A DNA stretch of 64,000 nt from Rhodococcus wratislaviensis (GCF_900455735.1 NZ_UAUI01000022.1:1-64000); one strand, 5' to 3'; shown: positions 32,678-41,777, counted from the first letter of the stretch. A program made the numbers and translations. Notes: generated by a model not told the origin, from the letters alone.

Positions 32678-33964
32678 CTACGCCCTGCGCAGGGCGTCCC
32701 GGTCGATCTCGGCCACCGATGTCAGGCCGCTGAGACCCATCGTGAGATCGAACTCGGCGATCACGTTGGCCGTGGCGTCCCGCGCACCGGCCTGACCGGC
32801 GAGGGCCAGTCCGTACAGGTGCGGCCGGCCGAGCGTCACGGCGTCCGCACCCAAGGCGAGGGCCTTGAAGACGTCTGCTCCCGTGCGGATTCCGCTGTCG
32901 AGGAGCAGCGTCAGCCTGCCGTCGACGACGGGCGCGATGTCCACGAGGGCGTCCAGCGACGACACGCTGCCGTCCACCTGGCGCCCACCGTGATTCGAGA
33001 CGACGATGCCGTCCACGCCGGCGTCGAGCGCCCGCCTGGCGTCGTCCGGATGGAGCACGCCCTTGAGGAGGATCGGCAGGGACGTCCTGCTGCGGAGGGT
33101 CTCGATGTCGGACCAGCTCAGCGAGGGACGGGAGTAGATGTCGAGGAACGTCTCCACGGCGGCCCGCGGTTCCGGCGACCGCAGGTTGTCGAGGAAGCGG
33201 CCCGGGAAGCGCCGGGTCATCGACACCAGTGACCGGATCGCGCCGAGTGTCACCTCGACGTCCGCCTTGCTCGCGGCGGTCTTGATCCGCTCGTGCACGA
33301 TGCGGCGGAACACCGGATCGGACGTGTACTGCGCGATTCCCTGCCCCTGCGCGAAGGGCAGCGAGCCGAGGTTGAGATCTTCCGGGCGCCAGCCGAGCAT
33401 GGTCGTGTCGAGGGTGACGACGACGGCGTCCGCGCGAATGTTCTCGGCGCGCTGGAGCAAGCTGTCGACGAGATCGTCGTCGGTGCTCCAGTACAGCTGG
33501 AACCACCGGGGAGCGTCGCCCATCGCCGCCGCACTCTCCTCCATCGGTGCGCAGCCCTGGTTGGAGAAGATGTACGGCACACCCAGTTCGGCGGCCGCGG
33601 CGGCGATCGCCACATCCGCCTCGGGCCTGGCCAGTTCGGCCGCGCCCACCGGGGCGAGCAGCACCGGGGCCGGAATCCTGCGCCCGAACAACTCGACCCC
33701 GATGTCGCGCTTGGAGACGTCGCGCAGCACCCGGGGAACGATCTGCCACTTGTCGAACGCATCGCGGTTGGCCTGCATCGTGCGACCCAGGCCTGCGCCG
33801 CCGTGGACGTACGCCCACCCCTTCGCGCTCATCTTCCGCCGCGCGCGTCGCTCCAGCGTGTCGAAGTCGGTGGGAACGGAGGGTGTGCGGCCGAGGACGC
33901 CGTCGCGATAGATCACATTCTGGCGGGCCCGGCCCGGGCTGTCCTGATTCTCGCTCGCAGACAT
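32678..33964 (-). CDS. FMN-dependent alpha-hydroxyacid oxidase (lactate 2-monooxygenase-like)
   Basis: This 428-aa flavoprotein is of the glycolate oxidase/lactate monooxygenase family, which oxidises 2-hydroxyacids. The signature with the catalytic His, SNHGGRQVDG, is present (residues about 335-344), and phosphate-binding segments DSGIRTGADVFKALALGAD follow. The long version (over 420 aa) and the N-terminal insertion fit lactate 2-monooxygenase of actinobacteria rather than the shorter glycolate oxidase. ATG at 33964 gives an intact N-terminus. It is monocistronic: neighbours are a convergent LuxR-type gene and a divergent VOC gene. Whether it makes acetate and CO2 or pyruvate cannot be told. 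Confidence 0.88.
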   Translation of the reverse strand: MSASENQDSPGRARQNVIYRDGVLGRTPSVPTDFDTLERRARRKMSAKGWAYVHGGAGLGRTMQANRDAFDKWQIVPRVLRDVSKRDIGVELFGRRIPAPVLLAPVGAAELARPEADVAIAAAAAELGVPYIFSNQGCAPMEESAAAMGDAPRWFQLYWSTDDDLVDSLLQRAENIRADAVVVTLDTTMLGWRPEDLNLGSLPFAQGQGIAQYTSDPVFRRIVHERIKTAASKADVEVTLGAIRSLVSMTRRFPGRFLDNLRSPEPRAAVETFLDIYSRPSLSWSDIETLRSRTSLPILLKGVLHPDDARRALDAGVDGIVVSNHGGRQVDGSVSSLDALVDIAPVVDGRLTLLLDSGIRTGADVFKALALGADAVTLGRPHLYGLALAGQAGARDATANVIAEFDLTMGLSGLTSVAEIDRDALRRA

Positions 33965-34079
33965 GCGCCGAGTCTTCCACAGCGCATCACGAACCGACGG
34001 CAGGTCGCCGGGACGCGTAGGTTTGTGACCGGCACCACACCGCGCGCTACCCCGACCACCAACGTCCTAGGAGACCGCG

Positions 34080-34853
34080 ATGCCCGACCGTCCGTCCCTC
34101 ACCGGCGCTCCCTGCTGGATCGATCTCACCAGTTCCGACCCACGACAGGTCATCCCGTTCTACACCGGGCTGTTCGGGTGGAGGTCCGACACCAACGAGG
34201 ATCCGCAGTACGGCGGCTACTCCGTCTTCAGCAAGAGCGGTAAACCCATTGCGGGCCTTGGCCCCCAGCAGCAGGGCAACCCGTACGGCAACGTGTGGAC
34301 CACGTACATCGCGTCCGAGGACGCGGAGGCCACCGCCGCGAAGGCCGCCGAGGCGGGCGGCCAGGTGATGATGCCCGCAATGGTCGTGGGCGACCAGGGC
34401 ACGATGGCCATCCTCGGCGATCCCGCCGGCGCCGTCATCGGCGTGTGGCAGGCCGATCGGCACGACGGCTTCGGTCTCGTGGACGAGCCCGGCGCGCCCG
34501 TCTGGCACGAAACGCTGTCGCGGAACTATGCGGCGGCGCTCCCCTTCTACGCGGACGTCTTCGGCTGGACCTATCAGGCCCTCGGCGACACAGACGAATT
34601 CCGGTACTCGCAGGCGAACCTCGGCGACCGCACCGTCGCCGGAGTCATGGACGCCGACTCGTTCCTGCCGGAAGGCGTCCCCTCGTTCTGGCAGTTCTAC
34701 ATCGGTGTCGAGGACACGGATGCGGCGGTCGCGAAGGTGACCGACCTGGGCGGCAGCGTCCGGCGCGAACCGGAGGACACACCGTTCGGGCGGCTCGCGT
34801 CCGTTGCCGATCCCCTGGGCGCCACGTTCCAGATCACGACCCTGCAGTCCTGA
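34080..34853 (+). CDS. Two-domain VOC family protein (Rv0577/CFP-30B-like)
   Basis: A 257-aa protein made of two tandem VOC domains: residues about 9-123 (CWIDLTSSDPRQVIPFYTGLF to DPAGAVIGVW) and 140-255 (VWHETLSRNYAAALPFYADVF to DPLGATFQI). The organisation matches the mycobacterial hydroxylase/glyoxalase-like protein Rv0577. The metal-binding His/Glu set is incomplete in the first domain, so it may be a binding protein rather than an enzyme. AGGAG precedes ATG at 34080. A strong hairpin follows the stop. Confidence 0.85.
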   Translation: MPDRPSLTGAPCWIDLTSSDPRQVIPFYTGLFGWRSDTNEDPQYGGYSVFSKSGKPIAGLGPQQQGNPYGNVWTTYIASEDAEATAAKAAEAGGQVMMPAMVVGDQGTMAILGDPAGAVIGVWQADRHDGFGLVDEPGAPVWHETLSRNYAAALPFYADVFGWTYQALGDTDEFRYSQANLGDRTVAGVMDADSFLPEGVPSFWQFYIGVEDTDAAVAKVTDLGGSVRREPEDTPFGRLASVADPLGATFQITTLQS

Positions 34854-34859
34854 CCCGGC

Positions 34860-34888
34860 GACGGTGGCGCGCAGATCACGCCACCGTC
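34860..34888. terminator. Bidirectional terminator hairpin
   Basis: A perfect 10-bp stem, GACGGTGGCG (34860-34869) with CGCCACCGTC (34879-34888), has a 9-nt loop and sits between the convergent VOC and hydrolase genes. It has no U-tract, which is common for actinobacterial terminators. Confidence 0.7.
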
Positions 34889-35816
34889 ACACCGGACCGA
34901 ACGGTGCCTGCGCCTCCTTGGCGTCCCAGATGTCGAGGAGTGAACGGAGAATCTCCTCCGACATGCCCAGTCCCCCGAGATGGCTTTCCCCGTGCATCGT
35001 GTGGAACTCGGCGTCGGGAAGAAGCGACACCATGTGCTGCCCGTGCCGGAGCGGAATGATGTGGTCGCAGTCGCCGTGCCACCAGCGCACCGGGGTCTTC
35101 ACCGCGTTCACCCGGAATCCCCAGTCCCGCGCGAACAGGACGAGATCGGCGAACGGTGCACTGAGCTGCTTGCGACCGCCGTTGAGCAGATCGTCGAGGA
35201 ACATCGCCTTGAACTCCGGGCGCGCGAGCAGACGGCGGTCGCCCTCCGGAGACAGCCGCCCGTACAGGTCGATGATCGGCGACGCGAACGGCCTCGCCAG
35301 CCTGATCACGGAACTCGCCGCCAACCCGACGGGGACACCGCCCGCCGACAGCACCGGAGCCGCCAGGACGGCGAGATCCATCAGCCCGCTGCGGATCGCG
35401 TCGGGACCCTTCGTCGGTGCGACACCCCCGAGGATGCCGGTCGCGACCACGCGGTCGGGCATCGCGTACGCCGCGGCCAGCGTGTAGGGGCCGCCGCCGG
35501 ACAGGCCGACCACGGCCATCTGATCGACGCCCAGCGTGTCGGCGACGGTGCGCAGATCTTCGGCGAAGTCGATCACGGCGCCGTAGCGGTGCGGCGTCGA
35601 CGAGCCGACTCCCGGCCGGTCGATCCCGATCAGCCGGACGTGCTCGCGTTCGGCGAACGCGCGCGCCTCCATCGGCACCTGACGCCGCGCACCGGGCGTG
35701 CCGTGCAGCCAGAACACCGCCCTGCCCTGTGCCGAACCGAACTCCGCGAAGCCGAGCCGACGCCCCTCGCCTACCGCGACCGTGCCCTCCAACTGCGGGC
35801 GTGCGATATCCACCAT
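34887..35816 (-). CDS. Alpha/beta hydrolase
   Basis: A 309-aa alpha/beta-hydrolase-fold protein. The oxyanion HGTPG comes early (about residues 38-42), the nucleophile elbow is GLSGGGPYT (Ser near 109), the acid is in GDCDHIIPL, and the catalytic His is in GESHLGGLG. It looks like an esterase or lipase-like hydrolase of unknown substrate. ATG at 35816 is preferred; a GTG at 35846 is possible but lies inside an inverted repeat that looks like an operator. It is downstream of, and in the same orientation as, a TetR gene 49 bp away. Confidence 0.85.
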   Translation of the reverse strand: MVDIARPQLEGTVAVGEGRRLGFAEFGSAQGRAVFWLHGTPGARRQVPMEARAFAEREHVRLIGIDRPGVGSSTPHRYGAVIDFAEDLRTVADTLGVDQMAVVGLSGGGPYTLAAAYAMPDRVVATGILGGVAPTKGPDAIRSGLMDLAVLAAPVLSAGGVPVGLAASSVIRLARPFASPIIDLYGRLSPEGDRRLLARPEFKAMFLDDLLNGGRKQLSAPFADLVLFARDWGFRVNAVKTPVRWWHGDCDHIIPLRHGQHMVSLLPDAEFHTMHGESHLGGLGMSEEILRSLLDIWDAKEAQAPFGPV

Positions 35817-35830
35817 GCCCACAGCTTCGC

Positions 35831-35848
35831 ACGTGACACCCGTCACGT
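35831..35848. promoter_or_regulatory. Inverted repeat between TetR and hydrolase genes
   Basis: ACGTGAC-ACCC-GTCACGT is a perfect 7+4+7 repeat lying 14 bp before the hydrolase ATG and downstream of the TetR stop. It can be read as an operator for the neighbouring TetR protein. It could alternatively form a small hairpin. Confidence 0.45.
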
Positions 35849-35865
35849 TTCCGCCCGGGACCCGC

Positions 35866-36483
35866 TCAGCGGTGCGCGGTGGACGTGAACTGGTAGGTCG
35901 CGGCGTCGACGATCTGCTCGGGAGACACCTCGATCTCGCCGTTCAGCCACGCCGTCATGAGTTCCGCGAGCCCACCCACGAACAGCAGCGCGGTGATCTC
36001 GTCCTGCGGCGACGACCACGCCCGGTCGCCGTAGAGTTCCTTCGATTCCTCCGCGACCAGCAGGGCGAACGCCCGCAACAACTCACGTCGTCGCGTCCGC
36101 AGCGGTTCGGCGCCCGCCGATTCGATGATCGACACCCGACCCTTCCTCGGGTCCGCCGTCAGGATGTCGACGAAGGTTGCGATCGCCGCCCGCGCCCGCA
36201 CTTCGGGGTCACCGGTCACCGTCTGGAGAGTGACCCGCGCGGCCTCCCCGATCTCCGCGGCGATGCCCTCGATCACCTGAACCAGCAGGTCGTCCCGGCT
36301 GCTGAAGCTCTCGTAGAAATAGCGTTCCGTGAGTTTCGCCTCGGCGCAGATCGCGGTCATCGTCGCTTTCTCGCCGCCGACGGTGCCGAACACCTGCAGT
36401 CCCGCCTCGAGCAGTCGCGCGCGACGGTCCGCGGCGCGTTCCTCGGAACTTCGACCGCGGTACTGGCGCGCCGGTTGACTCAT
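35866..36483 (-). CDS. TetR-family regulator divergent from P450
   Basis: A 205-aa TetR protein. The DNA-binding domain covers RRARLLEAGLQVFGTVGGEK through AEAKLTERYFYESFSSRDDLL (residues about 20-68), and the rest is helical ligand-binding domain. It is divergent from the cytochrome P450 gene, with 87 bp between them holding TGACAG-N6-CTGTCA, and upstream of a hydrolase in its own orientation. It is the likely regulator of the P450 and perhaps of the hydrolase. The two candidate operators differ in sequence but share a GTGAC/TGACAG-like half-site. Confidence 0.88.
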   Translation of the reverse strand: MSQPARQYRGRSSEERAADRRARLLEAGLQVFGTVGGEKATMTAICAEAKLTERYFYESFSSRDDLLVQVIEGIAAEIGEAARVTLQTVTGDPEVRARAAIATFVDILTADPRKGRVSIIESAGAEPLRTRRRELLRAFALLVAEESKELYGDRAWSSPQDEITALLFVGGLAELMTAWLNGEIEVSPEQIVDAATYQFTSTAHR

Positions 36484-36492
36484 GACTCGATG

Positions 36493-36548
36493 TTGACAGA
36501 CCCGCAGGCGTGACGCACACTACACACATCTGACAGAGGGTCCTGTCA
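36493..36548 (+). promoter_or_regulatory. Putative P450 promoter and TetR operator
   Basis: TTGACA at 36494-36499 with CACACT 17 bp downstream is a reasonable sigma-70-type promoter facing the P450. Overlapping its downstream side is TGACAG-N6-CTGTCA (36531-36548), a perfect 6+6+6 inverted repeat that a TetR dimer could bind. The operator lies 22 bp before the P450 ATG. Confidence 0.45.
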
Positions 36549-36570
36549 CATATGCCGACGAGGAGGGCCG

Positions 36571-37929
36571 ATGCCCAAAGTTCTCGCTGCTCCCCCACCC
36601 GAAAGCGCACTGCACCCCATCTCGGGCAATGCCGGATTCCCCGTCATCGGACACTCGCTGGAATACTTCCGCGACCCGATGGGACTGCTGCAGAGCCGCT
36701 GGGAGCGCTACGGCCCCGTGTCGTGGCTGAGCATGGCAGGCAAGCGGTGGGTCACCGTACTCGGACCGGACGGCTGCCAGACTGTGCTGCAAAACAAGGA
36801 CCGAGCCTTCGTCAACAGCGACGGATGGAGCGTGCTGATCGGGCCGTTCTTCCACCGTGGGCTGATGCTCCTCGACGGCGACGAACACCTCGCCCACCGG
36901 CGAATCATGCAGCAGGCCTTCACCCGGGACCGGCTGTCGCGCTATACCGAGGCACTCCATCCCGCGATCGACAAGGGGCTCGACGCCTGGCAGCCCACCC
37001 CGGGCTTCGCCGCGTACCCCGCGCTGAAGGAGCTGACACTCGATCTCGCCACGAGCATCTTCATGGGCGGCGCCGAGGGGTCGACGCCCCAGGAGATGGC
37101 AGAGATCAACAAGGCCTTCATCGACTGCGTGCAGGCCGCCACGTCGGTGGTGCGGTACCCCCTGCCCGGAACGCGATGGAAGCGCGGCATCGACGGGCGC
37201 ACACGACTCGAGGAGTTCTTCCGCCGCTACCTGCCCACGCGACGAGCGGGCGCCGGCGACGACCTGTTCTCCGCACTGTGCCACATCGAATCCGAAGAGG
37301 GGCAACGCTTCAGCGACGACGACATCGTCAATCACATGATCTTCCTGCTGATGGCCGCCCACGACACGTCCACCATCACGCTGTCGACGATGATGCAGTA
37401 TCTCGGTCAGCACCCCGACTGGCGGGAGCGCTGCAGGGGGCAGTCGGCGGCGCTGGGCACGTCCACCCCGACGTACGGTCAACTCGACGAACTGACCGAC
37501 CTCGACCTCGTCATGAAGGAATGCCTGCGTCTCGTTCCGCCGGTCCCGGTGGTCGCTCGCCGCGCGGTCGAGGACACCGAGGTGCTCGGCCACTACATCC
37601 CCCGCGGCACGTACATGTCGGTGGTCGTGCACTTCACCCATCACATGCCCGAGTACTGGCCCGATCCGGAGCGGTTCGACCCCGAGCGGTTCGCACCCGA
37701 ACGCCGTGAGGACAAGGTCCACCGGTTCGCGTGGGAGCCGTTCGGCGGCGGCGTGCACAAATGCCTGGGAATGCACTTCGCGGGCGCCGAGATCAAGGCG
37801 GTCATGCACCACCTGCTGCAACGATTCGACTGGCAGGTGAGCCCCGGCTACGTCGCCCCGCTCAACTACACCTCGCTGCCGTTCCCCTCCGACGGCCAGC
37901 CCGTGGACCTGCACCACCGAATCGGCTGA
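36571..37929 (+). CDS. Cytochrome P450
   Basis: A 452-aa haem-thiolate monooxygenase. The I-helix oxygen-binding motif is LMAAHDTSTIT, the ExxR motif is in KECLRLVPP, and the haem ligand is Cys398 in FGGGVHKCLG. The soluble bacterial length and the absence of a membrane anchor are normal. It would need an external ferredoxin/reductase pair, neither of which is encoded nearby. AGGAGG precedes ATG at 36571. It is divergent from a TetR repressor and is therefore likely inducible by its substrate or a related hydrophobic compound, possibly a fatty acid or steroid (inference). Confidence 0.93.
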   Translation: MPKVLAAPPPESALHPISGNAGFPVIGHSLEYFRDPMGLLQSRWERYGPVSWLSMAGKRWVTVLGPDGCQTVLQNKDRAFVNSDGWSVLIGPFFHRGLMLLDGDEHLAHRRIMQQAFTRDRLSRYTEALHPAIDKGLDAWQPTPGFAAYPALKELTLDLATSIFMGGAEGSTPQEMAEINKAFIDCVQAATSVVRYPLPGTRWKRGIDGRTRLEEFFRRYLPTRRAGAGDDLFSALCHIESEEGQRFSDDDIVNHMIFLLMAAHDTSTITLSTMMQYLGQHPDWRERCRGQSAALGTSTPTYGQLDELTDLDLVMKECLRLVPPVPVVARRAVEDTEVLGHYIPRGTYMSVVVHFTHHMPEYWPDPERFDPERFAPERREDKVHRFAWEPFGGGVHKCLGMHFAGAEIKAVMHHLLQRFDWQVSPGYVAPLNYTSLPFPSDGQPVDLHHRIG

Positions 37930-38001
37930 GCCGGTACCCAGAGCGCAGCCTCAGCCGATTCCGCGTAGTGCAGGCCGAGCCGATCCACCATAGTGGGAGT
38001 C

Positions 38002-39162
38002 ATGACCGTTTCGGCACCCCCGCTCGACGTGTATTCGCAGCCCACGCTGTCCACCCTCATGCCGTCAGTCCTCGCCTCACTGGGTGTTGCCGGCGAACCC
38101 AACCGGCTGCACCTGCCGGACAGCAGGCACACCGTGGTGTTCTTGATCGACGGACTCGGCTGGACGCTGCTGCGGCGCCACCGCGAACACGCCCCGTTTC
38201 TCGACAGCCTGACCGGACGGCCGATCCGGGCGGGCTTCCCGACCACGACCGCCACCAGCATCGCGTCGTTCGGCACGGGGTTGCCGTCCGGCGGTCACGG
38301 AATCACCGGCTACCAGTCATACGTTCGTGAGGTTCGCGGCACGCTCAACTGGTTGTCGTGGCGCGCGGGCCACAAGGGCGACGAACTCACCCGGCTGGTG
38401 CCCGAGGCCGTCCAGCCCGCACCGACCGTGTTCGAACGCGCCGCGGCAGCAGGTATCACGTGCACGACCGTGGTGCCCGCGAAGTTCGACGGGTCCGGGC
38501 TCACCCGCGCCGTCCTCCGCGGCGGCACGTTCGCAGGAATACACGCGTACGGTGATCTGATCGCGCACGTCGTCACCGCGGCCCGTTCAGGCGAACGGAC
38601 CCTCACCTACTGCTACCTCAGCGAAATCGACACGCTCGGGCACGTTTACGGACCGGGATCCGAATCCTGGCTGCATCAGGTCGCCCTCGTCGACCGGCTC
38701 GTCGAGAGGCTCGCCGCGGGACTCGCGGCGGCACAACCCGACACCACGCTGTACGTCACCGCCGACCACGGCATGGTCACCGTGGACGATGCCGACAAGA
38801 TCGACTTCGACGCCACTCCCGCCCTGTCGGACGACGTGGTGGCGCTCGCCGGCGAACCCCGGTGCAGGCACGTCCACACCCGAGCCGGAGCCGGGCACGA
38901 CGTCGCCGCCCGGTGGAGGAACGAACTGGGACACCGCATGTGGATCGGCACGAGAGACGAGGCCGTCACCGCAGGACTGTTCGGGCCTGCCGTGCGATCC
39001 GAGGTGCAGGGCCGCATCGGAGACGTCGTCGCCATCGCACAGGGCGGCGTCGCGGTGGTCCGGCGCAAGGCGGAGTCGAGGTTGTCCGCGCTCCCCGGGC
39101 AGCACGGCGCACTCACCGACGACGAGTTGCTGATTCCCCTACTGCAGGGCACCATCACGTAA
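38002..39162 (+). CDS. Type I phosphodiesterase/nucleotide pyrophosphatase (alkaline phosphatase superfamily)
   Basis: This 386-aa hydrolase is of the alkaline phosphatase/NPP superfamily. Two-metal-site residues are visible: Asp in LIDGLGW, the Thr nucleophile in TTTATSIAS, Asp/His in SEIDTLGHVYG and Asp-His in YVTADHGM. There is no signal peptide, so it probably acts in the cytosol on a phosphodiester such as a nucleotide sugar or glycerophosphodiester. GGGAG lies close to ATG 38002; a GTG at 37993 is the alternative. It begins 72 bp after the P450 and may be read through from it. Confidence 0.85.
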   Translation: MTVSAPPLDVYSQPTLSTLMPSVLASLGVAGEPNRLHLPDSRHTVVFLIDGLGWTLLRRHREHAPFLDSLTGRPIRAGFPTTTATSIASFGTGLPSGGHGITGYQSYVREVRGTLNWLSWRAGHKGDELTRLVPEAVQPAPTVFERAAAAGITCTTVVPAKFDGSGLTRAVLRGGTFAGIHAYGDLIAHVVTAARSGERTLTYCYLSEIDTLGHVYGPGSESWLHQVALVDRLVERLAAGLAAAQPDTTLYVTADHGMVTVDDADKIDFDATPALSDDVVALAGEPRCRHVHTRAGAGHDVAARWRNELGHRMWIGTRDEAVTAGLFGPAVRSEVQGRIGDVVAIAQGGVAVVRRKAESRLSALPGQHGALTDDELLIPLLQGTIT

Positions 39163-39235
39163 ACCCGGACCGATCCCGGCCCGCGGGGCCACTCCTGATA
39201 GAAATGACGAACAGCGTTGATTTCAGGAGAGATTC

Positions 39236-39997
39236 ATGCCCCGCTCTGCGGTACCGAACACCGGGTCCATCATCACGACAATCCGCACCAAGTGGCCCTG
39301 GATCCTCGCCGGGCTGCTCGTCGTCGTGCTCGTCACGATGCTCTCCCCGGACCCCGACGACACCCTCGCCGCCGGAACCGGACCGGCCGCGCCCTCGGAA
39401 GTCACTGACGCACAACAGATACAGACGGCGTTCACCCAACTGTCCACCCTCGAGGTGAAGGGCCGGGCACCCAAGACGGGGTACGACCGGGAACTGTTCG
39501 GCGCCAGCTGGACCGACAACGTGTCGGTCGAACTCGGACGCAACGGCTGCGACACCCGCAACGACATCCTGCGACGCGACCTCGTCGACATCACCTCACG
39601 CGACCGTACCCGCAACTGCGTGGTGCAGTCGGGCACGTTGCGGGATCTCTACACGGGCACCATCATTGCGTTCACCCGGGGCACGAAGACGTCGGACGCC
39701 GTGCAGATCGATCACGTGGTGGCGCTGTCGGACGCGTGGCAGAAGGGTGCTCAGCTCCTCGACGCGCAGACGCGGGCGGACCTCGCGAACGATCCCCGCA
39801 ACCTTCAGGCCGTGGACGGACCCACCAATCAGCGCAAGAGCGATGCCGACGCGTCGACGTGGCTGCCCCCGCTGGCGGCGTACCGCTGCACCTACGTGGC
39901 GCGTCAGGTGGAAGTGAAAGTGGCGTACCGCCTCTGGGTGACCCCGCCCGAGCGCGATGCGATGGCCGCGGTGCTCACCGGCTGCGGAGCCCGGTGA
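39236..39997 (+). CDS. Secreted HNH endonuclease (DUF1524), short paralogue
   Basis: A 253-aa paralogue of the nuclease at 31182. Residues 18-36 form the export/membrane segment (WPWILAGLLVVVLVTMLS), and the nuclease domain carries the same IDHVVALSDAWQKGAQ and NDPRNLQAVDGPTNQRKSD motifs. Nearly every core residue of the longer copy is kept but the Excalibur domain and Pro/Ala stalk are missing. AGGAGAG precedes the ATG. The two copies lie 8 kb apart in the same orientation. The gene converges on the DUF3060 lipoprotein gene with no gap. Confidence 0.88.
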   Translation: MPRSAVPNTGSIITTIRTKWPWILAGLLVVVLVTMLSPDPDDTLAAGTGPAAPSEVTDAQQIQTAFTQLSTLEVKGRAPKTGYDRELFGASWTDNVSVELGRNGCDTRNDILRRDLVDITSRDRTRNCVVQSGTLRDLYTGTIIAFTRGTKTSDAVQIDHVVALSDAWQKGAQLLDAQTRADLANDPRNLQAVDGPTNQRKSDADASTWLPPLAAYRCTYVARQVEVKVAYRLWVTPPERDAMAAVLTGCGAR

Positions 39998-40621
39998 TCA
40001 CGCGCCCGGAGGGGTGAGCCGGTTCTCGGAGCCCGTGTCGACGGCCGGGGCCGTCGCACCGGAATCCCAGTCGACGGAGTTGTTGGACCCGGTGAGTTCG
40101 AGGGAGTCGAGGGACACGGCGCGCACGACGTTGTCGTTGCCACTCACCGTCATCGCGCCGGAGTCGTCCACGTTCACGGAATTCCCGCTTCCGCTGATCG
40201 AGATCCGCTCCGCCTGCTTTCCGAGCACGGTGACGGCGTTGCCCTGCACGTCGATCGACTCGACGACGTCGATGGTGGAACTGTTGCTGCGACCCGAGAG
40301 GGTGAGCGTTCCGGTCTGCCCGCCGACGACGTTGGTGTCCTGACCGCGCACGATGACCGCGTTCGACGTGGCGATGGTCGCCGAGACACCGTTGGCCTCG
40401 ATGGTGACGGTGCCGCACTCGCCGTCGAGGACCACCCCGGCACCGTCCCTGTTGACGATGACGTCGCGGCCCGCGCAGTCACCGCCCGAGTTCAGTTCCA
40501 CCGCAGAGCCGGACACCGTCGAGGTGCTTCCGCCGCCGGTGCTCCCGCCGCCGCAGCCAGCGAGGGCGACGGCGCAGGACATCAGCACGGCGACGGCGAC
40601 CGACTGCCGGGTGACGCTCAT
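39998..40621 (-). CDS. DUF3060 lipoprotein
   Basis: A 207-aa exported lipoprotein. The signal peptide ends in the lipobox VALAGC (Cys about residue 23), followed by a Gly/Ser/Thr stretch. The body is a repetitive beta-rich sequence with regularly placed Asn, Gly and Val (VRGQDTNVVGGQTGTLTLSG, SGSGNSVNVDDSGAMTVSG), as in DUF3060 proteins, probably a small right-handed beta-helix. Function is unknown. ATG at 40621 is preceded by AGGGG. It lies 34 bp from the fabH stop, on the same strand. Confidence 0.85.
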   Translation of the reverse strand: MSVTRQSVAVAVLMSCAVALAGCGGGSTGGGSTSTVSGSAVELNSGGDCAGRDVIVNRDGAGVVLDGECGTVTIEANGVSATIATSNAVIVRGQDTNVVGGQTGTLTLSGRSNSSTIDVVESIDVQGNAVTVLGKQAERISISGSGNSVNVDDSGAMTVSGNDNVVRAVSLDSLELTGSNNSVDWDSGATAPAVDTGSENRLTPPGA

Positions 40622-40655
40622 CGACCCCTGCTTTCCTGTCCCCGACGGGGCCGGG

Positions 40656-41675
40656 TCAGTCCTTCGCGAGTACCGGCATCGTCACGACCTGGGCCGCGTA
40701 GGACAGCCCGGCGCCGAAGGCGAGCAGCAGGGCGGTGTCGCCGGGCTTGGTGGCGCCGGACTGCAGCATCTCCTCCATGGCGAGCGGCACGGACGCCGCC
40801 GACGTGTTGCCGCTCTCGGCGATGTCGTCGGACACGGGCACGTTCTCGGGGAGTTTCATGCTGCGGGCGATCACCTCGGTGATCCGCGAGTTGGCCTGGT
40901 GCGGGACGAACGCGTCGAGATCGTCGACCGACATGCCGGCCTTCTCGATCGCCCGCAGTGCCACCTTGCCCATCTCGAAGGCGGCCCAGCGGAACACCGA
41001 GGTACCGGCCATCTTGATGTACGGGCGCGTGGCACCCGGCGTCGTGATGTATTCGTACCAATCCAGATCCTGCACGATGGCGTCGGCCTGGGAGCCGTCC
41101 GAACCCCACTCCACCGGCCCGATGCCCGCGACGTCGCTCTTGCCCACGACCACGGCGCCGGCGCCGTCGCCGAAGATGAACCGCGTCGACCGGTCGGTCG
41201 GGTCGGTGGTGATGCTCATCTTCTCGACACCCACGACGAGGGCGTAGTCGACGGATCCTCCGCGAACCAGATCCGACGCCACCGTCAGCGCGGTGCAGAA
41301 GCCCGCGCATCCACCGCCGAGATCGAAGGCTCCGGGCCCGTTGGTGCCCAGGGCGTCGGCCACCACCGCCGCGGCGGGCGGCGTCAGCAGGAGGTACGTC
41401 GACGTGGCGACGATGACGCAGCCGATCTGCTCGGGATCGATCCCGCTCGCTTCGATCGCCTTGCGCCCGGCGGCGATGGACATCGTGACGACGTTCTCGT
41501 CCTCCGCCGCGAACCGCCGGTTGCGGATTCCCGAGCGCGACTGGATCCACTCGTCGTTCGAGTCGATCAGTTCACAGATCTCGTCGTTGGTGACGACCCG
41601 TTCGGGCCGGTACACGCCGAGCCCGAGAAGGGCGGACTGCCGACCTCCAGCCACGGTGGCAATCTGCTTTCCCAT
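40656..41675 (-). CDS. fabH: 3-Oxoacyl-ACP synthase III (FabH)
   Basis: This is a 339-aa beta-ketoacyl-ACP synthase III, which condenses an acyl-CoA with malonyl-ACP and in mycolate producers links FAS-I products to FAS-II elongation. The catalytic Cys123 lies in GGCAGF, the His in VPHQANSRI and the Asn in SGNTSAAS, matching the Cys-His-Asn triad. The N-terminal wording (YRPERVVTNDEIC) closely follows M. tuberculosis FabH. GAGGAG precedes ATG at 41675. About 100 bp upstream is TTACTCGTCGGTAA, the exact reverse complement of a site before fadE5. It is therefore probably controlled with the fatty-acid genes downstream. Confidence 0.94.
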   Translation of the reverse strand: MGKQIATVAGGRQSALLGLGVYRPERVVTNDEICELIDSNDEWIQSRSGIRNRRFAAEDENVVTMSIAAGRKAIEASGIDPEQIGCVIVATSTYLLLTPPAAAVVADALGTNGPGAFDLGGGCAGFCTALTVASDLVRGGSVDYALVVGVEKMSITTDPTDRSTRFIFGDGAGAVVVGKSDVAGIGPVEWGSDGSQADAIVQDLDWYEYITTPGATRPYIKMAGTSVFRWAAFEMGKVALRAIEKAGMSVDDLDAFVPHQANSRITEVIARSMKLPENVPVSDDIAESGNTSAASVPLAMEEMLQSGATKPGDTALLLAFGAGLSYAAQVVTMPVLAKD

Positions 41676-41777
41676 CGATCGATCTCCTCATCAGGTCCCG
41701 CGTGGTTACGCGCAGTGTGGACTTGTCGCCAGCACACGTTACGTCGGCGACCGCCCAGCGGGTAGCACCGGTTCCTG

